64,000 nt of DNA. It comes from Chlorokybus atmophyticus (taxonomy: Eukaryota; Streptophyta; Chlorokybophyceae; Chlorokybales; Chlorokybaceae). A model generated the notes under the pieces. It made no database searches. It was not told where the DNA came from and saw only the letters and a list, made by a program, of their open reading frames with translations. The stretch covers positions 1-64,000 of the forward strand of contig RHPI01000773.1 in assembly GCA_009103225.1 (NCBI GenBank), given 5' to 3'. Every line of letters starts with the position of its first letter. Positions within the stretch are counted from its first letter, which is position 1. The translations under genes were made by a program, and so were the position numbers. Below, one piece after another: positions 1 to 10,875 of this stretch.

Positions 1-75
1 CCACGACAGTCTAAATTAGCGTCCTCAGGTGCACGGCCGTTGCCAATATTTAGTCGGCCGGCAGGGAAAACATAT
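1..75 (+). repeat. Left copy of a ~75 bp inverted repeat (TIR-like)
   Basis: The first 75 bases reappear as the reverse complement at 12669-12743. Bases 1-16 are identical, a core of about 20 bases around GCACGGCCGTTGCCAATATT is identical, and the tail TCGGCCGGCAGG..GAAACAT is nearly so. The copy is cut by the window edge, so the repeat may extend to the left. It may be the terminal inverted repeat of a DNA transposon about 12.7 kb long that later received the DIRS element. No transposase is recognisable between the copies. Confidence 0.6.
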
Positions 76-170
76 TGCGACGATGGCACGGCACATTCAT
101 TTGATTGCCGTCTCACCTGCCATCCAACCATGCTTTATGCAATTATCTCCTCACTCCCATCATCTCACCA

Positions 171-232
171 AACTCACACACGAGTTATATGCGACGCACA
201 GCTCATGCTGGGGGTTCACTATGGGTCGATAG
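171..232 (-). repeat. DIRS split direct repeat B2 (outer end)
   Basis: A 62 bp segment starting AACTCACACACGAGTTATAT and ending GGGTCGATAG. It matches 666-727 over its whole length with a few substitutions. Its left edge marks one end of the DIRS element. Confidence 0.85.
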
Positions 233-465
233 CACGGTGGCTACGCCCAGCACCCAAGTGCATTACAACATAAATATATAAGTGTATAGATACAGGCTGG
301 TCTATACACAAGTCCGCACTAAGGCGCTAGGCTACAACTATGGGAACTACTTCTTCACAACAGGTGCGAAAGTCACGCGCTTCTTTGGTCTTCGACTTGT
401 TAATGGCGCCATGGCTGCTGACGCAGAGGTCGAAGCTTGAGAAGCTTGTACACCTGCAAAGTAAA

Positions 466-665
466 CCACACTTGCCACCCACGCCAAGGATGGCGCCGCC
501 GTGGTAGGGTTTCAAGCGACCAGATAAGGAGCTTGTGACTCACAACTCACTCTATTGAGTGCTTGTGCCCGTAAGTGCCTAGGGCACTAGGGGCACAAGA
601 GTCTTATTACTCGTTAACGAGTTGTTGAGTTCATGGGCGCGCATTTGCGCTTCATGAACTCATAT
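466..665 (-). repeat. DIRS split direct repeat A2 (internal)
   Basis: About 200 bp, a direct copy of 6189-6391 (A1). It starts CCACACTTGCCACCCACGCC and ends TGAACTCATAT. It abuts repeat B1 at 665/666, forming the internal junction that templates circularisation in PAT-type elements. Confidence 0.87.
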
Positions 666-727
666 AACTCACACACGAGTTATATGGAACGCACAGGTCA
701 TGCTGGGGGGGCGCTATGGGTCGATAG
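666..727 (-). repeat. DIRS split direct repeat B1 (internal)
   Basis: 62 bp direct copy of 171-232 lying immediately next to A2, just downstream (in element orientation) of the recombinase gene. Confidence 0.85.
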
Positions 728-782
728 ATGGATAAAATCAGTTTGAGCGCGTACCACCTAAGCCGAGGCTCCTCGGTAGCGT

Positions 783-1743
783 GTGCAACTCAGGCAACGC
801 GGCGCGCACATAGCCCTCAGCTGCAGTGGAAGACTTTCAACGCCCGAACTGCTGCCACAGGTGCTGGGGCACACCAGCTTTTACGGCTTGGGTCGCAGCT
901 CCCGAACGAGCAGAGTGTGTGCCAGAGCGCGTGGGGTCCTCCCCTGCCGCCCTAATGGCTGCCTTCTCCAAACCAAGGATGGTGCCACGGTGTTGCATAT
1001 GACGCACGTTCCCCCCGCACGTATAATGGAGCGCATCAACTTGCCCGCGTGCTGATATCCTGAGGCAAATAACAACTTTTCGGTGTGCATCACAGGGCAC
1101 AAATCACCGCCCACAGCAGCTATATGCACTGTGGCGCCCACACCGTGTTGATCGGTTTTGCTGCGCGGGATGACGAGATCTATGCGGCCTGGGGGAAAGA
1201 CGTTGACCTCCGCCAGGACGGAATACTGCATCATACCTGCAAACCGCAACAGCACCGCCACCGTTTGCAACCTGGCCACCAAGTCCCACCCATTGCGAGC
1301 AAAGTGCGAGACCATGGCTCGCAAGAGCTCAGGCGCGTAGGCGTCCTTCTTGCGCGTGTTCAATGGGAGCAGCCTGGCAGTGGCCTCGCGCACCACAGCA
1401 ACAAGTGCATGCGCAGTGGGAGAGGCCTAGCCTGCCATGGTATGCGCAGCATGTATGGCCGAAGAGGCATGTTTCACAGGTGCCGGGGTGGTGGAATCCA
1501 CCAACACCTTGTCAGGAAAAGGGCTACTGTGCCAGGGTCTGTTGGTAGGGCAGTCCAACCACGGGGCGTGCAGAACTCCACAAAGCGGCGCCAGTAGCCC
1601 TCATGGTCGCGGAGGGTGCTAGTAGCACGTGACGCCGTTGCCACTGCCGGGTATAAGGTGCGCAGGCGCTCAATCTCATGGTCTCCAGGGACGTTGGGCA
1701 TGAGCGACTGTAGGCTATGCTCGATAGCAGCTGCACACAGCAT
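783..1743 (-). pseudogene. DIRS tyrosine recombinase (YR), degenerate
   Basis: An N-terminal SAM-like part (TLRDHEGYWRRFVEFC) lies at about 1474-1743. The catalytic part follows in another frame at 881-1396 and the C-terminal part in a third frame at about 783-1100. The frame changes show at least two indels. The box-II signature is visible as THSARSGAATQAVKAGV, with the HxxR pair intact, and the region around the catalytic tyrosine as AAEGYVR. The first catalytic arginine seems lost: LLRFAGMMQYSVL has Q where the family has R (usual form GMRYS). A TGA stop sits where the FGRWKS tryptophan is expected. In DIRS elements this enzyme inserts the circular DNA intermediate. This copy should be dead. 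Confidence 0.82.
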
Positions 1744-1864
1744 GTGTCAATGGCCAGGACGCAAGTCAATCCGCAATGCGCCCACATGCGACTATTGGGC
1801 AAGCCCCCTTGAAGATCCGTGGCTTGAGGGCTAGGCCACAAGCAGGCTGGGCCTCTGGGTAGGC

Positions 1865-3751
1865 TTACAACATCTGGGACAAATGGTGCCCACACCCCGC
1901 CGGGGCAGAGGACGGGCCACCAAGTTTGGGTTGTCCACTCGGGCACAATGAGGCACATGCGAGCCTTGCATTCGCGGGCATGGCGCAAGACAGGGCCAAC
2001 ACGGTGTGGTGGGGATGGCACCGGTTGTTGCAACCACTCAAGTCAGAGTGGAAGGCATTGCCGGATGAGCCCCGACATGGCAACACCGAGTTGAAGGCCA
2101 CACACACAATGTTGGCATCCGTAGCGAAGCGGTCAACATCAAAGGAGCCCCACTTGCGGGCGAGCAAGCGGGCCCATGGGGTTTGCAAGGTCCAACCATT
2201 CCAATCCGGTGCTTTGGAGAGCGCGTCCGCCTCCACATAGAGCTCACGTGGTAACCACTCCACACACGGTGGCAATGTAAGAAAATACGGCATGCCACTT
2301 GCTGCAAGTGCTCGGCCTCACTGCCCCCTTTGCACATAATGCAGTACACATTGCGGGCATCGCCATATCACAGCACCGTGCGTCAATGTAGCTCTTCCTT
2401 CACAGTGAGTAGGGCACGCTTAAGTCCGAGTACCTCGCGATATGTTGATGAAGTCCAGCACTCGTCCGGTGTGAATGTGCCTTTCACCACGGGGGTAGCT
2501 GTGCCATGGCGCACTAGTCCCCAACCGGTGCCGCTAGCATCCACAAACTGCACTATGTCCGGCTGCACTGTCGGCCAAATATGTGCCATGTTCAGCTTCT
2601 TAAAGTGGCCTCGCAACCATGTCAACTCATTAATCTTCGCCTTGCGCAGTACCATGTGTAAATTCCGGGAGTGGCGCGTGTCAAGCGGCGTGTATGCCAA
2701 GACATGAGTTTGACGCAGGCCCTAACACTATGACTATAGTTTGTAGCTTGCCACAAATCCTGGCCAGCAACTTCACTGGGACATGGCGCCTATCGCCAAA
2801 AGCACGCTGCAGATCTTTGAGACCATCTCTCTTCTTGCCGGGAACACGTACCACGCCAGCGTGTGTATCCCACACAAAGCCCAGGAATACAATCACCCGA
2901 CTGAGCACCGGTTGCGCCTTGGCATTGTTCACCAAACCGCACCATGCTGCATCTGCTTTTGCCATGGCTAGGGTGGAGGCATGCGCAGCCTTGGAGCGAG
3001 CAGCAAACAAGAAATTATCAATGTATGGCAGGACGCGGATGCTTTGTATACGCCAACGGCGCACCAATTGTTTCATCACCTTGGTGATTACGAAGCAAGC
3101 TGTGCTCAACCCAAACGGCAACGAGCAAAAGTTGTACACTTTGCCCGCAAATGAGAACCCCAAGTAGCCGCAGAAGGCGGGGTGTATGTCTACATATTGG
3201 TTTCCGGACTTCAAGTCCGTGGAGAACAACCAGTCCATGGGCTGCAGCAAGTCTGGAATGCTGCGCACATCCTCATACTTGAACGGCGTGTTCACCAAGT
3301 TGGAGTTGACATAGCGCAACTTCATGATGAGGCGCAGCTTGCGGCCATCATTGACCACGTTGAGTGGGCTCACCACGAGGGGGGGTGTCACACACTCTTG
3401 TGCGGCCCCACTATGCACTAGGTTGGCGATGGCAGCCGCAGTGAAGTCCGCAAACTCATGCACACCCTTGTGGTTGGTGAATGCCCATTCGGGGGGTGGA
3501 TCAGTCGCCCATGATAGCTTGTACCCGTACTCCACCCACAAAAGCACCATGGTAGACTCACAAAATTGCTGCCATGGTGGCAGGGCCCCCCGTAAGCGGT
3601 GCCTCATGTATGGGCCTTCTACCACCAAATTGCTAGGTGCTCGTGCAAACTCCTGGTGTTTCATGTAGTCCTCCACCAACTCCGACTTAATTGAAGTGTA
3701 GTCAAGTGCCACCGTGCACGCTGCCGCCGTAACTGGACCCCGTATGTGCAA
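1865..3751 (-). pseudogene. DIRS reverse transcriptase-RNase H, degenerate
   Basis: The 356-codon frame 2681-3751 is a DIRS-type reverse transcriptase: motif A FSTDLKSGNQYVDIHP, then FCSLPFGLSTA, then the catalytic box as LPYIDNFLFA. The second aspartate of the Y-x-D-D box is N, which should abolish polymerase activity. A frameshift near 2700 leads to RNase H (VDASGTGWG at 2383-2700). Further stops and shifts occur near 2300-2390. Then comes the linker typical of DIRS pol (EWLPRELYVEADALSK and FDVDRFATD, 1865-2293), also out of frame with its neighbours. The upstream neighbour is gag and the downstream neighbour is the recombinase. Confidence 0.85.
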
Positions 3752-4284
3752 GAAGTGAGTGCATGCACTCTCATCTTGGCACGGTCATAACTTTTGCAAA
3801 CGATGTCCGATGGGGACGTTTAAGGTGTAAAAAGGAAGCGTTTCTCAGCGCTTAAGCCGAGGAGCGGCTCCAATATGAATGGAGACTTTCGTCTGGCCAG
3901 GGCCTCAAACGAAAGTTATGAGCCAAACAAGTTGCAACCATAGCAAACCGTGTTTAAACTGCACGTTCTTGAGCTCTACTTGAGCGTCACTGTGTCATAA
4001 TCATGAACTTAAAGTTTTATTCCATTCGAGGGTCATTTAAGACGTTAAAAGCAAGTACAGGCAATATATGCGCACAAGTGTACAGCTACCAGGCTGTCAC
4101 GACACAGCTACAGGGCTGCTATGAGAGCTAATGGCCCCCACGCCTGCAGGCTCACGGCAATAGGCACGCAGGTGCCCGGGCTTCCCACAGTTGTAGCAGG
4201 TGCGGACATCCCGCTGGCCCCCAGTAGAAGCTGCCTGAGACTGCATAGGAGCAGTCTGGTAACTGGTCTGCCCCGCACCCGATG

Positions 4285-4818
4285 TGTAACGGGAAGGTAC
4301 ATTAAATTACCACAAATCGACCATAAAAGCACCAAGTCTTTTGTGGTCGAGTGGGCTGTGACATTGGTCATCGGAGCTTGAGACCCGGGTTCGATTCCTG
4401 CCTTGCACACGAATTCCACGGTCGTTGTTTCTCGATCCAATAACATCATAAGTGGTCACTTTATAAGTGCCATTATCGATGGGTCGCGACTTGCATAATG
4501 GCAGTCGCGCCGAACTGACCAGTTCAGTCGGCGCGGCAGGGCGCGACCTGCCTATCGCGGCGACGCGACCTGTGGGGCCGGCAGCGGCGCGCTATGCGCG
4601 CGTTGACCGGTATGGGCCTAAATTGGCCGGTCCTTGGGTGGTGGGGCCGGTAACCGACCCTAAATCAGACCCCTGGGAAGATTCCCCAGCTAATGAGCGC
4701 CAGCTGCGGAGGACATCAGCGTTCTTAAATTGGGGGGAATGTAACGGGAAGGTACATTAAATTACCACAAATCGACCATAAAAGCACCAAGTCTTTTGTG
4801 GTCGAGTGGGCTGTGACA
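4285..4818 (+). mobile_element. TRIM-like miniature LTR element with perfect TSD
   Basis: Two identical 79 bp terminal repeats (4285-4363 and 4740-4818) begin TGTAACGGGAAGG and end CTGTGACA. The element is 534 bp and is flanked on both sides by the 5 bp duplication CGATG (4280-4284 and 4819-4823). Just inside the left repeat is a primer-site-like TTGGTCATCGGAGC. Just before the right repeat is a purine tract (AAATTGGGGGGAA). There is no coding capacity. This matches terminal-repeat retrotransposons in miniature, which move using proteins of autonomous LTR elements. The identical repeats mean a recent insertion, into an already existing DIRS copy. Confidence 0.9.
4344..4398 (+). promoter_or_regulatory. 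tRNA-like A-box/B-box pair across the TRIM LTR/PBS junction
   Basis: TGGTCGAGTGG at 4344-4354 fits the tRNA A box (D-arm, as in Leu/Ser tRNAs). GGTTCGATTCC at 4388-4398 is a perfect B box (T-arm). The ~33 bp spacing suits an internal RNA polymerase III promoter. The A box lies in the LTR and the B box in the internal region, so only the left LTR carries the pair. Function is inferred from the sequence alone. Confidence 0.5.
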
Positions 4819-6188
4819 CGATGCATAGGACCCAGAGTAGCGGGGGGGTTACTGGCCCCGCCCCTTGTTGGGATGGTAGGCAGGCTTTGCCTTGGGCTTG
4901 GGCTGCGCCGCAGCCACATTCTTGAACGCCTTCTTGAGGCGCTTTGCCTCATCATCATCCACGGCGAGGGGGTTGCGCACCAGCTCGTCTACGACCTTTC
5001 AATCATGCTTGTTGGCCACTTCCACATAGTGGAATTGCTTACACACCTCATCCAATCCTGCGCACAGAGCACACATGAGCAACACGCGTTGCATGTTCCT
5101 ACGGGCTCAAAGCCACCGGGTCTAGCGCCAAGCGCACCCCCAATCCATTCCCATACTTATCATGTGCATATGTGCGCATGCAAATGCAGATTGTTGTGCC
5201 CTGTTGTGCTTGTTCCCTTTCTGTGGGGTAGTCATAATGTGAATACAGAGGTGAACATACAATGGTGTTAAGTGCGGGCGCCTCCCCCCCCTCCGGACAT
5301 GGGGGGAGGAGGGATGCGGAACACATGTAGCTAATGAAATGAGTGTGTAGCTATACGGGCTGACGCCCTCATAAGGCACATGATGCACGCATGTGCAAGC
5401 GTGCGTGGGCGAAGTCCGCACCCACATGATTATGTGCCTACATGCGCGTGCATATGGCGGTGCTCGACAAAGAATGAGCCCACCTTTCATGTTGTCCTTT
5501 CGGCCTTTGGCGAAGTGGGGGTCCTCGGCAAGGTGCGTGGGCACTCGGGCGAAGGAGGATGCCGCCGAGCGGAGATGAGCCGCCACTTTGAGGTGTTGTC
5601 GAGCCTGCTTCTTCAAGTTCTCCTTCCAAGGGGTAACGGGCTCGCTGAAGCGGGTGGCCATAGCTCCCACTCGAACGTTGGGGTTGGTTGAGTCGCCGTT
5701 GTCGCGACGAAGAATGCTCACAAGTAGGGGGTGGTTGGGCTCTTCACCGGGCTCATCACGAGGGATGGCGGGCGCCTTCTCACGCTTTAAGCGAATGTTC
5801 TCCGCCTCCAACACCTCCAACCTCCTCACCATGTCCTCCACGGACATCATGGACGGGGTGGTAGAGCGACTTGGACTCGGAGCCCGCTTTTTGCGCTTTG
5901 GGCGAAAGTCCTCATCCGACTCCTCATCGGGCTCCTCATCCTCGCCTCCACCACCACCCTCCTTATTCACCTCCTCTACTCTCCCATCGCCGATGGGGCG
6001 CACCTCTCCCTACTCTCTCTCCTTCCTTCCCTCCTCCACCTCGCGACGCGGACTCTTAGGCCGCGACAAGCGATTGGCGGCTAGCAACGCCGCGGCGGCC
6101 GTGGCCGCCACCTCCTCTCTATCATCGTGGGCACTCGCTTGTGACCGTGTGACCATGGTGGAGGGCCGCCTCCGTCCACACCTTCTCA

Positions 6189-6391
6189 CCACACTCGCCA
6201 CCCACGCCAAGGATGGCGCCGCCGTGCTAGGGTTTCAAGCAACTAGATAAGGAGCTTGTTATTCCCAACTTACTCTAGTGAGTGCTTGTGCCCCCAAGTG
6301 CCTAGGGCACTAGGGGCACAAGAGTCTCATAACTCAATAACGAGTTCTTAAGTTCTTGGGCGCGCATTTTATGCGCTTTATGAACTCATAT
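6189..6391 (-). repeat. DIRS split direct repeat A1 (outer end)
   Basis: 203 bp direct copy of 466-665, at the 5' end of the minus-strand element. Both copies include the hyphenated palindrome GTGCCTAGGGCAC. The right edge at 6391 (..GAACTCATAT) is followed by unrelated flank, whereas copy A2 continues into B1. Confidence 0.87.
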
Positions 6392-6678
6392 ATTGCATCG
6401 CGGCATGGCTTAGCATGTGGTGCTTTGCCGATGCAGACCCTTTTTCTTGCCACGCAGATATACATTAGTTTATCTAATGCTGCTATAAATATAGATACCA
6501 GCTTAGACGTCAAGTCGCACGGCACTTTGCATACATGCCTGTTGCATTATCTGCCTCAGACACCTGCCCATCGTCGAAAACTGTCACCTCCGCCAGATAC
6601 ATGTAACAACATGGCAGTTTGCCTCTTGTTAATCTCTAACTCTGGCCAAAGCACCTGTAGTTAACAGATGTTTGACAG

Positions 6679-7234
6679 GTGTTCGAGCTGATGCACGCTC
6701 GCAAAGTTTGGAACTGAGAGACAGCGCGTTTCATGTCGCAAGGAAAGGCAGAAAAATTATTGAGCAGATTAACAAAGCAGACCCAAGGGAAGCTTCAGTA
6801 GCAAATGTTGCTGCCAATGAGGTGTGTTGTTATCCAAGTTGATGATTGGATTACTGTGCTTGCCAGGATTTGTCGCGATGACATGAGCATGCTATGGTTG
6901 CATAGCAGAAGCTTTACAACAATGGACACATCAAGCAAGAACCCATGCAGTCACTCCATCTTATGTTACACTTCTGTTTTTTCATTGTCTTCCTTGCTTC
7001 TGATCCTTTGCCTGTTGTCTGTTTCCTTGCTTCTACGTCTGCTATGCATGTATATCAACATTGTTCAACATCAATCTCGGATGTGTACTGCATTCATAGT
7101 AGCATTGTTCTTTGCAGGTAAATAATGAGGTCCAGATGCTCATGCAATCCTCGGCAGCAAGAAACAGCATCAATCAAGTCAACACCAACATCAGGGCCTC
7201 TTCACGTACCGCCAAAAACGTGCGCAACCCATGA
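6679..7234 (+). CDS. 3' exons of an unidentified plus-strand gene
   Basis: Two segments splice into one open frame. Exon 6679-6821 follows a CAG acceptor, reads VRADARSQSLELRDSAFHV and continues to VANVAANE, ending at a GT donor. Exon 7118-7234 follows TTTGCAG and reads VNNEVQMLMQSSAARNSINQ to a TGA stop at 7232-7234. The product is a hydrophilic helical tail that I cannot assign to a family. The DIRS element lies less than 300 bp upstream, so the gene's 5' part may have been separated from this end. A further open stretch at 7352-7591 has no recognisable similarity, and 7592-8420 shows nothing I can support. Confidence 0.4.
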
Positions 7235-8429
7235 ATACAGGTGCGAAGTTTTTCTACAAGTTGACGCATGTGGCAACACAAAAAGTATATAGGTCAAAGT
7301 AGCCACCCAGGTTGACGTTATAGGAAACATCGTAGACAGCCGCCGAAGAAAATGTTGCCCGACTTAAATAGCAGTAAACTTTCTGAAGAGCAAGTGCAGT
7401 TGAAAGTTTTAGATGAAGAACATTGCAAGGCGCGAATCGGTTGGTTGGAAGCTAGGTATAGCGCCCAATACGACTCTCGTGGGTGCAAAGGTTACAATAT
7501 GGATGAAGGCAACCCAGCAAGGTTCAAAGCATTTTGGGCGCGCCGACGTAGTGGTAGCGGTTTTTGCAATAACAACAAGAAAATGGCGTGATACTAGCTA
7601 TTGATTCTGTGGGGTTCACCATGTATGTTCGACAATTGGTGCGACACCATGCTTTGGTGTTGATATGATACAGGTGGGTGCATATTAGTGACTGTGTTGG
7701 TGTAACTTCATATATGTACGTATGCTGTGGTGTAAGTGTATGCAGTGGAGTGTATGCATGTGAGAGATGCTGTATTCGTCACCTTCCACACAGGTGGGTG
7801 AAGACAATAGCAGTGCATTAGCATGTGTGTACACACTGATCGCCTTGCAGCTCTGATCTTGGCAACGACTATCCCGCTGTGTTTAACCTTCATATGCTGT
7901 ACACTATGTCATGGGGCGCTGACACACATGGCAATGCGAGACAGTCGACTCAACTTCCAGGTGCTGCAAACCTTGTGCAACAGCATGGTTACTGTACTGT
8001 GTGGCAATGTCTCATACTCCAATACACACTAACAAGAGACGCTGCAATAGAAAAATGTACAAGCGGTTGTAACACATGCAGTGTGCATTAATAGCAATGT
8101 CCACTTTGCTTGCCAACTTAGTTGAATGCACAGAAGACTTAAAAATATCCGTATGCTGCTTATTCAGCATGTTACACAGTGACAATACAATGTGTGCGGC
8201 TTGCGAGTGAATGTTGTACAAGCAAATTCCATAACAACATAACCATACATGTATTAATATAGCATAGATTGTTCAAGTGACAAACTTGACATATGCATCT
8301 ACAAGGGCAAAACGGGCACCATGAATGACAGGCCTATTCAGGCGGTGGTGGTTGCGAAGGCCCAGTGCCAGCAGCACCGGTACTGTGTGTATCGACATCC
8401 TCATCATTGTTACTGCTGCTCAGTTCATA

Positions 8430-10033
8430 TACAGGGAAATCGGGGGACGCTGCACCACATGCTGGGCGATACATAAAATAAGTTGAAAGCTGCGGCAGAA
8501 AGGACACTCAACTTGAGGGTAAGATCCTGTACGCAGCTTCTTTAAGCACTGACGGCTCAGTGTAGCTCCGCATCATGGCATTGGTAGCAACGCTTCCACT
8601 GGCTTCTGTTTGCAGCAGATGTCGCATGTGTTATCTTCACTGTTTACCACGCGCTTGCCCTTGTAGTCCTGGCGCACATGTTGCATTTCTTCGGTATTTG
8701 CTGCTTCACGCAGCAACGGGTCAACTGTGCGAAGGTATGTATAAAGCTTCTCCTAGAGTGTTTGGTAAAGTTGTAGTTGTTGTTGCCTATCAACATCTCT
8801 GCGATTGAGGAGCGATACCTGATACACCAACTAGTTAACACCCAAGTGTTGCATTTGTTCATACATGTAGTAGTCGTAATTGTTTAATACCTGTGCATTA
8901 AGGTCTATCTCCTTCAACATGTACTTTGCCAAGCTGTCCAAGTTCTTGCTGAAGACTTCCAGTTGCTGCTAAAAGCTCTTAAACTGCACGCCATCGGCTT
9001 CAACGCGCTCACGGAATTGCCAGTTTGCCGTTTGAAGACGCAGGACGCTTGTCAACTCTACGATCTACAACAGCAAGTCAGTTGCTGGAAAATCCAACAG
9101 TGCAGGCACACACACCTTTGTTTTTGTGTGCAGCAATCGTCTTGTTGGCTTCTCCAATTTGGCATTGCAAACGCGCCAATTTTGCATCGTCGCGCTTATT
9201 GTGCTGCTGCAACTGTGTGGCCCTGCGCTAAGCTTCTGTCAGCTGCTTGCGTAAACCCACGATGCTTGCTGCGTTTGCGTTTTTTACGCTTTCTGTCATT
9301 TTGGCGTGCTCAGCATGCTCTTCGTGTAATACACGCTCCAGGTCAGCAGAGCGTTGTTCTGCAGCAGCATGGCTTGCACGCATACCATTGAGTTCATTGA
9401 CTATTTCCAACAGCTTTGCAGCGATCTGGGGATCAGGCTGTGTTTGATTTTGACGTAACTGCTCTACTTGCTTGAGGTTGTGTTCGCAAAGGGCTGTGTT
9501 CTCGTCAACCAGTTTGAAATCTGCAACACAATGCCATCAGTGGTGTGTGTCAAAACAATGGCACAATGTGCTTTACTTTCGTTTTGTAGATGAGCATTGT
9601 TTTGTACTTCACAAAGCAGGTTGGCACTGAAAGTGTCAATAGCAGCACGCATGAGCTCAGGTGCAAGTTGGTGAGTTGGTAAAAGCGGCATTGTTTCCCC
9701 TGCGTTTATATGGTTAACACGATCAGGTTGGAACCTCTGCAATGATGACATTGATCACCTGTTTTAGCGTCAGAGACATGAGACGTGGTGGGAGTATCAG
9801 GCGCCAGACAAGTTCCTACGGCGCTAAGATGGAGTTACATGAAAACCTGTTTAGATACATACAGTGAATACAGTGAAACTTTTTATGTCACCACGAAGCA
9901 GTCGCGCATCTATTGGCACCGTCATGGCACTGGCGTTGGTGTCTTCGATAAGGTTAGGATCGTAGGAGATTTCAACAGGGTGCAGAACATCATGCAGTGA
10001 CGGTGGCAGGGGGTTGTTTGCTGCGAAGGCCAC
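8430..10033 (-). pseudogene. Coiled-coil/RING-finger gene, degenerate
   Basis: Exon-like blocks on the minus strand are bounded by good splice sites. A first block begins at 10033 (MAFAANNPLPPSLHDVLHP). Exon 9577-9736 includes LLPTHQLAPELMRAAID. Exon 9116-9520 is a strong coiled coil (HAAAEQRSADLERVLHEEH). Another coiled stretch is at about 8890-9050. At about 8490-8627 there is a degenerate RING finger: CDIC..., then CGATLSRQCLKKL, then CPFCRS. A TGA sits inside the RING at the position of the CGH motif, and two in-frame TAGs interrupt the coiled coil, at LTEA*RRATQ and KSF*QQLEV. RING proteins are usually E3 ubiquitin ligases. Here the zinc-ligand order is broken, so I call it a pseudogene. 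Confidence 0.55.
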
Positions 10034-10727
10034 GTTCCAGCGACTGGCATAAAGGCACCAACAGTAGGATTGAAGTTGTGTCGTGCCACTGCAGCCCGAC
10101 CCTAAGTGGCAACGAGTACATTAATAAGATTTAAATCCCGCATACTTTTGTATGCTGTGCGATCATGCAGACAACATGCCCTCAAAGTAAATTGATAGTG
10201 ACATTGCACATGGTTAGGCTCCCAAGCTGTGGAGCAGATTGATATTCGACCCGTGCACAACAATACATGCCATGTATGCAGAACTCATCAGATCCAACCA
10301 ATACTTGAGCAAGTCGTCTTGCTGTTGGCGTGTTAGTGCATTGAAGGCGTCCTTGTGAATACCGCTACCAAGGTGAGACCTGGAGTTTTGCACTCCCACT
10401 CTGGCAATCTAGCCTTTGTATATGCCTGTGAGCTTGCATCCGTAGACGCAGCGGACGAAGTAATTTTCAAGGATGGCAACACGCCGAGAATACGCCATGA
10501 AACCTGAATAAGTAAGCGATGCAATGCACCAACGGAACAACACGGCGGCTACGCTCGACAATCTTGGCGTCGCTGCCGTCGAGGAGCTTGCATGCAACTT
10601 GGTTTCCGGGCCGTGGTAGTCGTTAACCATATCCCCCAGGCGCGTATGATATCGCATTTTACGCATGACACATCACGCACAGACCTACAATGTAAGTTGA
10701 ACTCTGTTATCACGACACACAGGGATA

Positions 10728-10875
10728 CTCACGACGTCGCACGACATTGCGCCATATCACGCAATATGACATCATATGCCGGCATATCGATTGCCGTGGC
10801 ACCATATGGTATGATATGGCTTGGTATGGTGCGATGTCGCGTGACGTTGCTGAACGTCGCATGACATGTCGTGAG
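10728..10875. repeat. Imperfect inverted repeat
   Basis: The stretch from about 10728 (CACGACGTCGCACGACATTG) folds back on its end (GTCGCATGACATGTCGTGAG), with several mismatches and a palindrome-rich CATATG centre. It may be a decayed MITE. The rest of 10034-11497 holds no gene I can support. Confidence 0.35.

Larger units (their letters stand above)
4108..6156 (-). pseudogene. DIRS gag-like gene with CCHC knuckle, interrupted by TRIM
   Basis: A start at 6156-6154 (MVTRSQASAHDD) opens a charged, Ala- and Glu-rich N-terminus. An in-frame TAG lies at 6010-6012, after which the same frame continues with an acidic stretch, a basic KRKKR patch and a coiled coil (MVRRLEVLEAENIRLKRE). The frame degrades after about 5440. 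A zinc knuckle CYNCGKPGHLRAYC (C-x2-C-x4-H-x4-C) is readable at 4157-4198 and identifies this as the nucleic-acid-binding end of a gag protein. The TRIM-like element at 4285-4818 has split the gene upstream of the knuckle. The family role is packaging element RNA. This copy is non-functional. Confidence 0.75.
171..6391 (-). mobile_element. DIRS-order (PAT/Kangaroo-like) tyrosine-recombinase retrotransposon, complete ends, mutated genes
   Basis: Read on the minus strand the order is gag with a CCHC knuckle, reverse transcriptase, RNase H, then tyrosine recombinase. The ends are split direct repeats: A1 at 6189-6391, A2 at 466-665, B1 at 666-727 and B2 at 171-232. A2 and B1 abut exactly at 665/666, which is the circle junction expected if the two element ends (6391 and 171) are joined. 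This A1-genes-B1A2-B2 design defines PAT-like DIRS elements, which integrate with a tyrosine recombinase and make no target duplication. None is seen. All the genes carry stops, frameshifts or active-site changes, so this copy is inactive. A TRIM-like element is nested at 4285-4818. Length without the nested element is about 5.7 kb. Confidence 0.88.

Noticed and set aside
4364-4410. tRNA gene inside the TRIM
   Set aside because: There is no complete cloverleaf. The boxes straddle the LTR edge and the sequence fits a primer-site region better.
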